From positions 19,551 through 62,166 of the forward strand of contig JAAXJR010000033.1 of assembly GCA_012269745.1 (NCBI GenBank): DNA of 42,616 nt. The letters are read 5' to 3'. This DNA is from Flavobacteriales bacterium (lineage in GTDB: Bacteria; Bacteroidota; Bacteroidia; Flavobacteriales; Schleiferiaceae). The position numbers and the translations under genes are program-made. The notes under the pieces were generated by a model. That model worked only from the letters and a program-made list of their open reading frames with translations, was not told the DNA's origin and searched no databases. This document shows positions 16,449 through 22,897 of the stretch, in pieces (the first letter of the stretch is position 1; the number at the start of each line of letters is the position of its first letter).

Positions 16449-17287
16449 TTGATTGGAGCTTCCACCACCTGCAGTATGCGGTAATTCTCTGGGTTGAACA
16501 CGTAAACCACCACGGCACTATTGGCTTGTACCCAATCTGTATTCCAGGCAAGAGTAAAAGACGAAGTCAACTCATCTCCCGGTACCATAGGACTCACTCC
16601 AATTTCTTCGCCCCACGTTGGGGTCACGAAGTCGCGAAGAACATTGTTGTGGACATATTCAGTATCGCGAGTGTCATCAGGCATCAGCTGTGGGCTTACA
16701 ATACCGCTCTCTTTCACCATGACTACGACGTCAAGGTCGTGTAAAATGCTTACTTGAGGTAGTGCACTAACATCAACACTTAATGTGCCGCTGCTCACTG
16801 CCGCTTCTACTTGAAGTTCGACGCGTAAGGTGCTGTCCATAGCCTCAGCGCTTAGGGTAGGCCAGTTGGAGTAACTCGACCAGTGTGAGTTGCCTGAAGA
16901 AGTCCAATTCTCACGATTCACCATGCCCACAGGTAGGAAGTTCGTTCCAAAGAAACTTTGAATGTCCTTTCCTTCTTGTGTGGTAAAATCTGTAGGGTAA
17001 TCAGCGTTGGTGTTTGTGAAGTTTCCGGGACCTGCATGGATGGCAAGACCAATAATTCTGTCCGCCCCAAAGGCGTCTACCAATGCTTCAATTTCCTTTG
17101 AGGCTTTTGGACAGTTTTTGCAACGGTGCCCGGTGAAATCCTCAATGAGTACATTTCTGAGCTGGGCTGTAGATGTAGTGTCCTGTGGACCACCGTTTTT
17201 AAACGGCTGGTCGATCACATCACACTGTGTGGTCATGAGGCTTAAAAGAAGCGAAGCAAAAAGGAATTGGACCGTCTTTCTCATCAT
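16445..17287 (-). CDS. Omp28-type thioredoxin-fold envelope protein, probable lipoprotein
   Basis: A 280-residue protein matching the Omp28-related family: VLIEDFTGHRCKNCPKA with a CxxC (Cys56, Cys59) starts a thioredoxin-like region, followed by TNFLPVGMVNRE (the VPxG-like loop opposite the active site) and a C-terminal beta-rich domain. The N-terminus is a signal peptide ending MTTQC (Cys22); Gln before the cysteine is atypical for a lipobox, so lipidation is probable, not certain. The start at 17287 overlaps the DUF6029 stop by one base (TAATG); ATG at 17284 is equally possible. The frame runs upstream to 17344 inside the DUF6029 gene. It is the last gene of a TlpA-DUF6029-Omp28 cluster. 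The function of this family is unresolved; CxxC suggests thiol redox activity. Confidence 0.85.
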   Translation of the reverse strand: MMRKTVQFLFASLLLSLMTTQCDVIDQPFKNGGPQDTTSTAQLRNVLIEDFTGHRCKNCPKASKEIEALVDAFGADRIIGLAIHAGPGNFTNTNADYPTDFTTQEGKDIQSFFGTNFLPVGMVNRENWTSSGNSHWSSYSNWPTLSAEAMDSTLRVELQVEAAVSSGTLSVDVSALPQVSILHDLDVVVMVKESGIVSPQLMPDDTRDTEYVHNNVLRDFVTPTWGEEIGVSPMVPGDELTSSFTLAWNTDWVQANSAVVVYVFNPENYRILQVVEAPIN

Positions 17288-18975
17288 TAAAAGCTTGTAG
17301 TTAGGGAGAAGCTCACACCGTTTGATGGAGGCACAACACGACATACACCACCTACACAGAAGATACCGCGCTGTTGGCGCCCGTAGGAGAGTTGGAAGCG
17401 ACTAGTGCCTGCGGTATAGACTACAGAAGCCAATGGATAGTGCAGTCTCTGCGCCTCGTCCGGGTTGCCGTAGTTGTAAATGTCTTGTACGCTGAAGAAC
17501 CAGTGCGGGGCAATGCTATACTCCGCCAATGCCATAGCCATAGAGCCACGATCGTCTTTGGTACTCAAGTGTTGAAATTCCGTGCGTAGGTAATGCTTGC
17601 GCTTCACCTTGTAGAGGCTTTCCAAAATGAAAATATCCCCGCTCATCAGTTTCTGACCGTCAGGATTTAGTAAGATGCTTTCATCGCCCAACCCGTCTTC
17701 CAACACGCTTCGGTTGTAGAATAGATTGAGGTACATGGCATTTACTTTGAGCTTCTTATTGATCTTCTTGCTTAGGGTCACATTGAAGTCGTGGAAATAG
17801 GGAATGTCTCCGCGTATCATAGGATCGCTGTAGTAGCCTTGAAGTGTTCTCAAGGTATCCAAGGCAGGATCTACATAATCCTTATCGATGCTCTGTACGA
17901 CGCTGTAGTTCACACTGAGTAGTGTACCGTATTTACCGCCTAAGGTGGTGTTGCGTTTGAATTTGTAGTTCGCCTCTAGTTGAATGCCTTCTTCCCCATT
18001 AATCTGTGTAGCATATTGATACAACGCAGGTAGGGCATAGGTGTGTACTTGAGCGGTAGGGCTTAAATAGTTTACTAGCATATCTATGGTAGAACCGTTT
18101 CGGTCCGTTCTAAACGACATGTTGTCGATGCGCTTAACGCCAGCAATAATGCCAAGACCGTTCTTGCTGTAACTCACATTTGCCAGAATGCCGTTCCCGT
18201 CTTTATAGATGTAGCCGTTATCGGCAGAAGGATCATTAGCCTTGTAGGCATATTCTACTTGCATCGCCCAAGGACCTTTCGAAACTTGCGTTCTGATACC
18301 GCCAGCGGCGACGTTTTCGGGCAGTACTAAAAACGGATCATTGGCACGTTGGTATTTACTCATGTAGCTACCGCCGACAGTCCATCGTAGACCTGCTGAA
18401 TCTAGTTTAGGGAATAGCTCTTTACTGAGGTTGTACTCTGCATCAATTCCTCTAAGGAGTCCCGGACTTTTCTCAAAGTAAAAACGCTGACGACCCATCA
18501 CTGCCTTCAAGCTTAAGCCACTTACTGGATTTACCTTAATGCGTACGCCGTCCATCGCATTATCATACCCTAGGCCACGCTCTTCATAGGAACGGAAGAC
18601 CATACCTGTTCCGAACTGCTCGTAGAAATTCCCAACGGTAATGTCCAATCCGTCTTGTTTGAATTGTAAGTAGCGGTAGGTGATGCCTTCGCCACGGTAC
18701 CCTTCCGGAAAACCGAGCATTACATTTTGATAGTTCTCATAACGTAGGCCCGAAGAAAAGTTGCCGTCAGTGTACACGAAATTCGCGTAGCCCTGTCCTA
18801 AGAAGCGTTCATCAGGATAAAACTCACCGGTTGGGTCAATGCTTTCGTCACGGAGATACAACTGACCGTCCAGTTGGAAGTTCCCATGAAGTTGGCCGCC
18901 AAAAGTATTTTGATCTTGTGCCAATGCAGGAACAGCGCTTAAGGCGAGTGCTCCTAGTACGAATAGTTTCTTCAT
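17287..18975 (-). CDS. DUF6029 family outer-membrane protein
   Basis: A 562-residue protein with a signal peptide (cut at ALAQ, residue 20). The mature part is rich in alternating aromatic/polar beta-strands and ends in LTTSF, an aromatic C-terminus typical of outer-membrane beta-barrels. Segments such as GNFYEQFGTGMVFRSYEERG and YDNAMDGVRIK fit the DUF6029 family of Bacteroidota, which has no assigned function. It lies three bases after the TlpA-like gene and overlaps the Omp28-type gene by one base. That arrangement suggests an outer-membrane pore or scaffold working with two thioredoxin-fold proteins; this is inference. Confidence 0.8.
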   Translation of the reverse strand: MKKLFVLGALALSAVPALAQDQNTFGGQLHGNFQLDGQLYLRDESIDPTGEFYPDERFLGQGYANFVYTDGNFSSGLRYENYQNVMLGFPEGYRGEGITYRYLQFKQDGLDITVGNFYEQFGTGMVFRSYEERGLGYDNAMDGVRIKVNPVSGLSLKAVMGRQRFYFEKSPGLLRGIDAEYNLSKELFPKLDSAGLRWTVGGSYMSKYQRANDPFLVLPENVAAGGIRTQVSKGPWAMQVEYAYKANDPSADNGYIYKDGNGILANVSYSKNGLGIIAGVKRIDNMSFRTDRNGSTIDMLVNYLSPTAQVHTYALPALYQYATQINGEEGIQLEANYKFKRNTTLGGKYGTLLSVNYSVVQSIDKDYVDPALDTLRTLQGYYSDPMIRGDIPYFHDFNVTLSKKINKKLKVNAMYLNLFYNRSVLEDGLGDESILLNPDGQKLMSGDIFILESLYKVKRKHYLRTEFQHLSTKDDRGSMAMALAEYSIAPHWFFSVQDIYNYGNPDEAQRLHYPLASVVYTAGTSRFQLSYGRQQRGIFCVGGVCRVVPPSNGVSFSLTTSF

Positions 18976-18978
18976 GAA

Positions 18979-19479
18979 TTAGTGGCTTGGATCGTGACCT
19001 GCTGCTACCTCTTCAACAACTTCAGCAAGTTCTTCTTCATCACCTGGAGAGTATCCACTGTGTTTCCAAACAACCTCACCTTCTTTGTTTAATACTAGTG
19101 TGAATGGTACATTAACAATACCTAGGTTACGCTTCAAATCTTGGTTTTCATCCAAAAGAACCGTGTACTCCCAGCCTTGTCCCTGTACCATAGGAGCAAC
19201 ACGCGCTGAATTACGAGAATCATCAATGCTTACTGCGAGGACTTTAGCACCCACCTCTTCTTCAAGGTCAATGGCGTAATCCATAAATGCCGTCAATTCT
19301 TTGATGCAAGGTTTACACCAAGTCGCCCAAAAGCTAATAACTGTTGGTCCGTCCTCACTAATGGCATCTTTGATATCAATGCTTTGACCATCTAAGGTCT
19401 TAAGTGTTGTGCTCGGTAGCTCTTGTGCGCTAAGCTGGAATAGACCGAAAAAGGCGATTGCGGTAAGAAGTTGTTTCAT
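18979..19479 (-). CDS. TlpA-like periplasmic thioredoxin (AhpC/TSA-Redoxin family)
   Basis: A 166-residue protein with a signal peptide (cut after LSAQ, residue 19) and a thioredoxin fold of the TlpA/ResA type. The active site is WCKPC (Cys55, Cys58), followed by LAVSIDDSRN and the cis-Pro loop VNVPFTLVL. Such proteins reduce disulfides in the envelope, often during cytochrome c or copper-protein assembly. It is the first gene of a minus-strand cluster with DUF6029 and Omp28-type genes. The start at 19479 lies 16 bases after a terminator T tract that could double as its promoter -7 element. Confidence 0.9.
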   Translation of the reverse strand: MKQLLTAIAFFGLFQLSAQELPSTTLKTLDGQSIDIKDAISEDGPTVISFWATWCKPCIKELTAFMDYAIDLEEEVGAKVLAVSIDDSRNSARVAPMVQGQGWEYTVLLDENQDLKRNLGIVNVPFTLVLNKEGEVVWKHSGYSPGDEEELAEVVEEVAAGHDPSH

Positions 19480-19495
19480 GTTCTCTAGGGTATAT

Positions 19496-19503
19496 CAAAA
19501 AAA
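19496..19503 (-). promoter_or_regulatory. Possible -7 element of the TlpA cluster at the end of the terminator T tract
   Basis: On the minus strand TTTTTTTG matches TAnnTTTG except for the second base and ends 16 bases before the TlpA start codon. It is the end of the U tract of the preceding terminator. No -33 motif was found, since the expected place is inside the hairpin. Confidence 0.3.
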
Positions 19504-19527
19504 ACGGGGAGCCTCTCGGCCCCCCGT
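19497..19527 (-). terminator. Rho-independent terminator after the T9SS-sorted Omp28-type gene
   Basis: On the minus strand a 10-bp stem (19527-19518 with 19513-19504, one G-U pair) with a GAGA tetraloop is followed by seven or more T residues. It lies 20 bases after the stop at 19548 and separates that gene from the TlpA cluster on the same strand. On the plus strand the same position would be an A-C mismatch, so the structure is better on the minus strand. Confidence 0.92.
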
Positions 19528-19547
19528 AAAAATAACATATTTAATGC

Positions 19548-21428
19548 TTAGTGAGCAACGTTCAAACGCAAGGTCTTGCTTACGCCGTTAACGTTAACAT
19601 TCACAAAGTATAGACCAGCACTCAATGTGCTTGTAGGAAGCTCAACTTTCTGAGTTCCTGCATCCATAGATTGAGCATCAGTGTATACTGTTTGACCCAT
19701 AGCATTTACTACGTTCAAAGTCACATCAGAACGATCGATCAGATCGATCTCAACACCTGCAAATTCGTTTGCTGGGTTCGGGTATACTGCGATGTAACGC
19801 GCCATGTCATCCATTTCGTTTACACCTGAAGTAGTGTATGCAGCATACGCACTCTGTAGAACTTCACCAGTTGTATTGTCTTGCAACCAAACGATGATGT
19901 CCATGTTTGAAGTACCTACCCAGAAATCGTATGAACCTTGCGCTGGCGCAGAGTTTACAGAGATCGTAGAGTTTGCATAGTGCGTGTAGGTGTTACCTGC
20001 CATCATGTTCGCCATAGTGTGACCAGCAGAACCGTCCATGAACTTACGGAATACGTGGTAGAACGTAGTTTCACCGTTCGTTTGAACGTTGTGAGAGATT
20101 TCTTTTTCAATCATAGCCATGTGCAATACAACGTTTGCACCAAGGTCAGCCAATGCGTCTACCGTAGCATCACACTGAATGTAGTTACCTGTAGCGCTCC
20201 ATTCAGCATCTAGCTCAACAACAGCTGGAATACCTTTAACGATATCGATGTTGCCTTGAGAAGTAGGGATGTTAGAGCCGGAGTATACAACATCTGGTAC
20301 ACCGTTGATGCCGTAAGCAACACGACGATCAGCTGCCTCTTGGTTGTAAGCAGGATCGTTACCTGGAGCTGGCCAGTTCATTTGATATTTTACAGAAGTT
20401 ACACGACCCGTAGCAGTATTTGCATCGTTATCGTCCAATAGGTCTTTGTAACCTGGGTTGAAAGAAGCACATGGGCCACAAGTTGAAGAAGTAAATTCCT
20501 CAGCCAATACCACACGGTCAGCAGTAGCTGTCAATACTTCGATTGCAGCGCTCAACGTATCATTTGAGTTGTTTTGATCGAAAGTTCCGTTTACTGGAGA
20601 AGCGTAGATATCTACCGTGTAGTTACCCGTTGAGCTAGGTGTCCAGTTTGTAGAGTGCGTCCAAGTGTAGCTATCATAAGGAGCAATACTTAGTCCTGTT
20701 AGGTTCGCTGTAACTGCGGCACCACCGTTTACTGAATAGTTGATGGTCGCAGAAGTAATGGTCGAACCACCGTAGTTTTTCAAAGTACCTTCAAGAGTGA
20801 AAGGTGCGTTGTTCAATCCAATAGTAGCAGGCATGTCCAAAGACTCAACAGCTACATCAAAGTTGTAAGGCGCGAATACAGCGAAGTCGTCGATACCCAA
20901 TCCGTACAACCAACCACCACCGTCTTGGTAGTTGAATGCAAACTGAACGTTCGCACTACCACAAGCAGCACTTACATCAATCCACTGGCTTATCCAATCA
21001 CCTGCAGGGTCAAGAGTAGCAAGTGTAGTCCAAGTAGTACCGCCATCTGTAGTGTACAAGAATTCAGCTACCTCTGTTGCACCGCTATAGGTTGCTCCGT
21101 AGTAGAAAGATTTGAACGTAGCGTGCATAACTGAGTAATTGCTCAAATCAATGGTATCAGTAATTAGGTATTCGTCTGCTTTGTTACAGTTACAACCGTC
21201 GTCGTTTGTTGCAACGAAGTTTGATCCTGGATCAGTAATAGTGAAGTAGCTTGAGCTCAAAGTAGAAGCTGAACCACCCAAGAAACCACCATCAGTTGCT
21301 TGAGTAGATTGCGTCCATCCTGTTGGGATGCCGCTGTTAAAATCAGCAGAATAGATAACGCTTTGTCCTTGCGCCATCGCTGCTGTTGCAGTACATACTG
21401 CAAATAGGGATAGTAAAAGTTTTTTCAT
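19548..21428 (-). CDS. Secreted T9SS cargo protein with Omp28-type thioredoxin-like domain
   Basis: A 626-residue protein. Signal peptide MKKLLLSLFAVCTATAAMAQ; a jelly-roll/MAM-like adhesion domain at about 23-195 (SADFNSGIPTGWTQ ... GLGIDDFAVF); a CARDB-like beta-sandwich (about 200-290); an Omp28/thioredoxin-like domain starting VVLAEEFTSSTCGPCASF with CxxC near residue 317; and a C-terminal T9SS type A sorting domain (IAVYPNPANEF ... GLYFVNVNVNG ... KTLRLNV). ATG 21428 gives the signal peptide; the frame is open up to 21494. The protein should pass the outer membrane through SprA, encoded nearby, and be released or anchored at the surface. Its exact activity is unknown; the CxxC suggests a surface thiol enzyme. 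Confidence 0.88.
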   Translation of the reverse strand: MKKLLLSLFAVCTATAAMAQGQSVIYSADFNSGIPTGWTQSTQATDGGFLGGSASTLSSSYFTITDPGSNFVATNDDGCNCNKADEYLITDTIDLSNYSVMHATFKSFYYGATYSGATEVAEFLYTTDGGTTWTTLATLDPAGDWISQWIDVSAACGSANVQFAFNYQDGGGWLYGLGIDDFAVFAPYNFDVAVESLDMPATIGLNNAPFTLEGTLKNYGGSTITSATINYSVNGGAAVTANLTGLSIAPYDSYTWTHSTNWTPSSTGNYTVDIYASPVNGTFDQNNSNDTLSAAIEVLTATADRVVLAEEFTSSTCGPCASFNPGYKDLLDDNDANTATGRVTSVKYQMNWPAPGNDPAYNQEAADRRVAYGINGVPDVVYSGSNIPTSQGNIDIVKGIPAVVELDAEWSATGNYIQCDATVDALADLGANVVLHMAMIEKEISHNVQTNGETTFYHVFRKFMDGSAGHTMANMMAGNTYTHYANSTISVNSAPAQGSYDFWVGTSNMDIIVWLQDNTTGEVLQSAYAAYTTSGVNEMDDMARYIAVYPNPANEFAGVEIDLIDRSDVTLNVVNAMGQTVYTDAQSMDAGTQKVELPTSTLSAGLYFVNVNVNGVSKTLRLNVAH

Positions 21429-21503
21429 GCATTTGAAATTTGAATGCGGGAATTTAGCAAAAAAGAGCCGAAAAACAGCATGCTGAGGTTGCATAACATT
21501 GGT

Positions 21504-21511
21504 TATCTTTG
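21504..21511 (+). promoter_or_regulatory. -7 element (TAnnTTTG) upstream of the small T9SS cargo gene
   Basis: TATCTTTG is an exact consensus match ending 19 bases before the ATG at 21531. It lies in a 102-base divergent intergenic region shared with the minus-strand T9SS cargo gene. The nearest upstream TTG is only 12 bases away, so the -33 element is unclear. Confidence 0.55.
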
Positions 21512-21530
21512 AGACTCAAAATTTGTTGAC

Positions 21531-22208
21531 ATGAAAAGAATCCTACTACTCCTAGTTTTCGGTTTAACGACAATGAGCCTGAACGCTCAATCTCTCGCAG
21601 TCCATGAAATGGATACGCTCTTAGAGGTGAATTCAACTGCAACTGCGGATTACGGTTTTTCAATTGATATCAAAAACGTCAGTTCAACAGATGTAGACGT
21701 TTATGTCCGCCGTGCCTACCATGCCATGGATTGTGCTTACGACAGCGGCTATTTTTGTTGGGATTACTGCTACGATAATGTAACAACAAATTCAATCGGC
21801 TACGTGAATATTCAGCCGGGAGTTGTCAAAGGAGATTTTTCTGGTCACGTTTTTTCGCCTTCTACTGGAGCGACTTGTACAGACAGCACTCGTTATGTGT
21901 TCTACAACGGCAAGGATAACAATGATTCATTAAGTGTTTGGGTAACTATCGCTGCTGGACCAACTGTAGGAACTATTGAACTTACAGTTAGTGAAAGTAA
22001 GGTCTACCCAAATCCTGCAATCAATGTTTTAAATATTGAAACTCAGAAGGAAGGTGTATTTAGACTCTTCAACACTTTAGGTGAGGAAGTGAAACGAGCT
22101 AATTTGATTCCTGGTCAAAACGCAGTTTCAGTAGCCGATTTCGCAAATGGTATTTACCTCTACAGCATAGATGGTTCTACCTTTAAAAGAGTGGTCATTA
22201 GTCACTAA
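21531..22208 (+). CDS. Small secreted protein of unknown function with T9SS type A sorting domain
   Basis: A 225-residue protein with signal peptide MKRILLLLVFGLTTMSLNAQ. The N-terminal ~120 residues form no domain I recognise; they contain a cysteine/tyrosine cluster (MDCAYDSGYFCWDYCYD) and a later ATCTDSTRYVFYNG, so disulfides are likely. The spacing of beta-like stretches suggests an immunoglobulin-like sandwich. The C-terminal ~75 residues are a T9SS sorting domain (KVYPNPAINVLNIE ... GIYLYSIDGSTFKRVVI). It is flanked by its own -7 element and a terminator, so it is probably a single-gene unit. It is predicted to be exported by the SprA translocon. Confidence 0.82.
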   Translation: MKRILLLLVFGLTTMSLNAQSLAVHEMDTLLEVNSTATADYGFSIDIKNVSSTDVDVYVRRAYHAMDCAYDSGYFCWDYCYDNVTTNSIGYVNIQPGVVKGDFSGHVFSPSTGATCTDSTRYVFYNGKDNNDSLSVWVTIAAGPTVGTIELTVSESKVYPNPAINVLNIETQKEGVFRLFNTLGEEVKRANLIPGQNAVSVADFANGIYLYSIDGSTFKRVVISH

Positions 22209-22230
22209 TAGAAATACCTATTGATATTTT

Positions 22231-22254
22231 GCCGCGCTCTTTGCGCGGCTTTTT
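22231..22254 (+). terminator. Rho-independent terminator after the small T9SS cargo gene
   Basis: A perfect 7-bp GC stem (GCCGCGC 22231-22237, GCGCGGC 22243-22249) with a TCTTT loop and a run of five T. It ends the 21531-22208 unit 22 bases after its stop and insulates ruvA. Confidence 0.93.
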
Positions 22255-22293
22255 CATTTAAGGCGTACGAAAGACCGATTTACGACGTTTTCT

Positions 22294-22301
22294 TAAGATT
22301 G
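22294..22301 (+). promoter_or_regulatory. Possible -7 element of ruvA-sprA
   Basis: TAAGATTG differs from TAnnTTTG by one base and ends 11 bases before the ruvA start. It follows a terminator, so a promoter is expected in this 58-base stretch; this is the best match seen. Confidence 0.3.
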
Positions 22302-22312
22302 AAACATCAAAT

Positions 22313-22897
22313 ATGATTTACTACGTTAAAGGCAATTTTGTTGAGAAGACCGCAACCAATGTGATTGTGGACTGCGCAGGAATTGGTTACGACGTTCAGA
22401 TCTCTCTGAATACTTTTGCAGAAATCGAACCGTTGGCTGAAGGAATGCTCTTCACCTATCATTTGGTTCGTGAAGACGTTGAGATGCTTTTTGGATTCTC
22501 TAGTAAGCGAGAAAAAGCGCTTTTCGAATTGCTCATTTCAGTAAGTGGAGTGGGAGCCAACACGGCGAGAGTCATATTGAGTTCGCTCTCTCCCGCGGAG
22601 GTAGAGCAGGCCATTATGAGTGAAGATTCGGCTACATTGCAAGGGGTAAAAGGTATTGGTGCAAAAACAGCACAACGTATTGTTATTGATCTTCGCGATA
22701 AGGTTGCCAAAGTTGCTGCTTCTGGTGATTCACCGATGCTCGCAAGGTCGGGCGGTGCTCGTGCCGAGGCGCATGCAGCATTGACCACACTTGGTATTTC
22801 TGCAAAACAAGCTGAAGGGACGCTCAACAAACTACTTAAGCAAGATCCAGCGATGAACACTGAGGAACTGGTAAGAAAAGCTTTGCAATTGCTGTAA
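22313..22897 (+). CDS. ruvA: Holliday junction branch migration protein RuvA
   Basis: A 194-residue protein, full length. It has the N-terminal OB-fold (MIYYVKGNFVEKTATNVIVD), two helix-hairpin-helix motifs (SVSGVGANTARVIL and GVKGIGAKTAQRIVIDLRDK) and the C-terminal RuvB-interacting three-helix domain (HAALTTLGISAKQA ... EELVRKALQLL). It binds four-way junction DNA and loads RuvB. Its stop is directly followed by the sprA ATG with no spacer, so the two genes are almost certainly in one transcript. The ruvA/sprA neighbourhood is, to my knowledge, common in Bacteroidota. Confidence 0.97.
   Translation: MIYYVKGNFVEKTATNVIVDCAGIGYDVQISLNTFAEIEPLAEGMLFTYHLVREDVEMLFGFSSKREKALFELLISVSGVGANTARVILSSLSPAEVEQAIMSEDSATLQGVKGIGAKTAQRIVIDLRDKVAKVAASGDSPMLARSGGARAEAHAALTTLGISAKQAEGTLNKLLKQDPAMNTEELVRKALQLL

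Noticed and set aside
19730-19752. Repeated GATCGATC motif within the T9SS cargo gene
   Set aside because: A short palindromic stretch explained by Asp/Ile/Arg codons in the coding sequence; no sign of a site-specific function.
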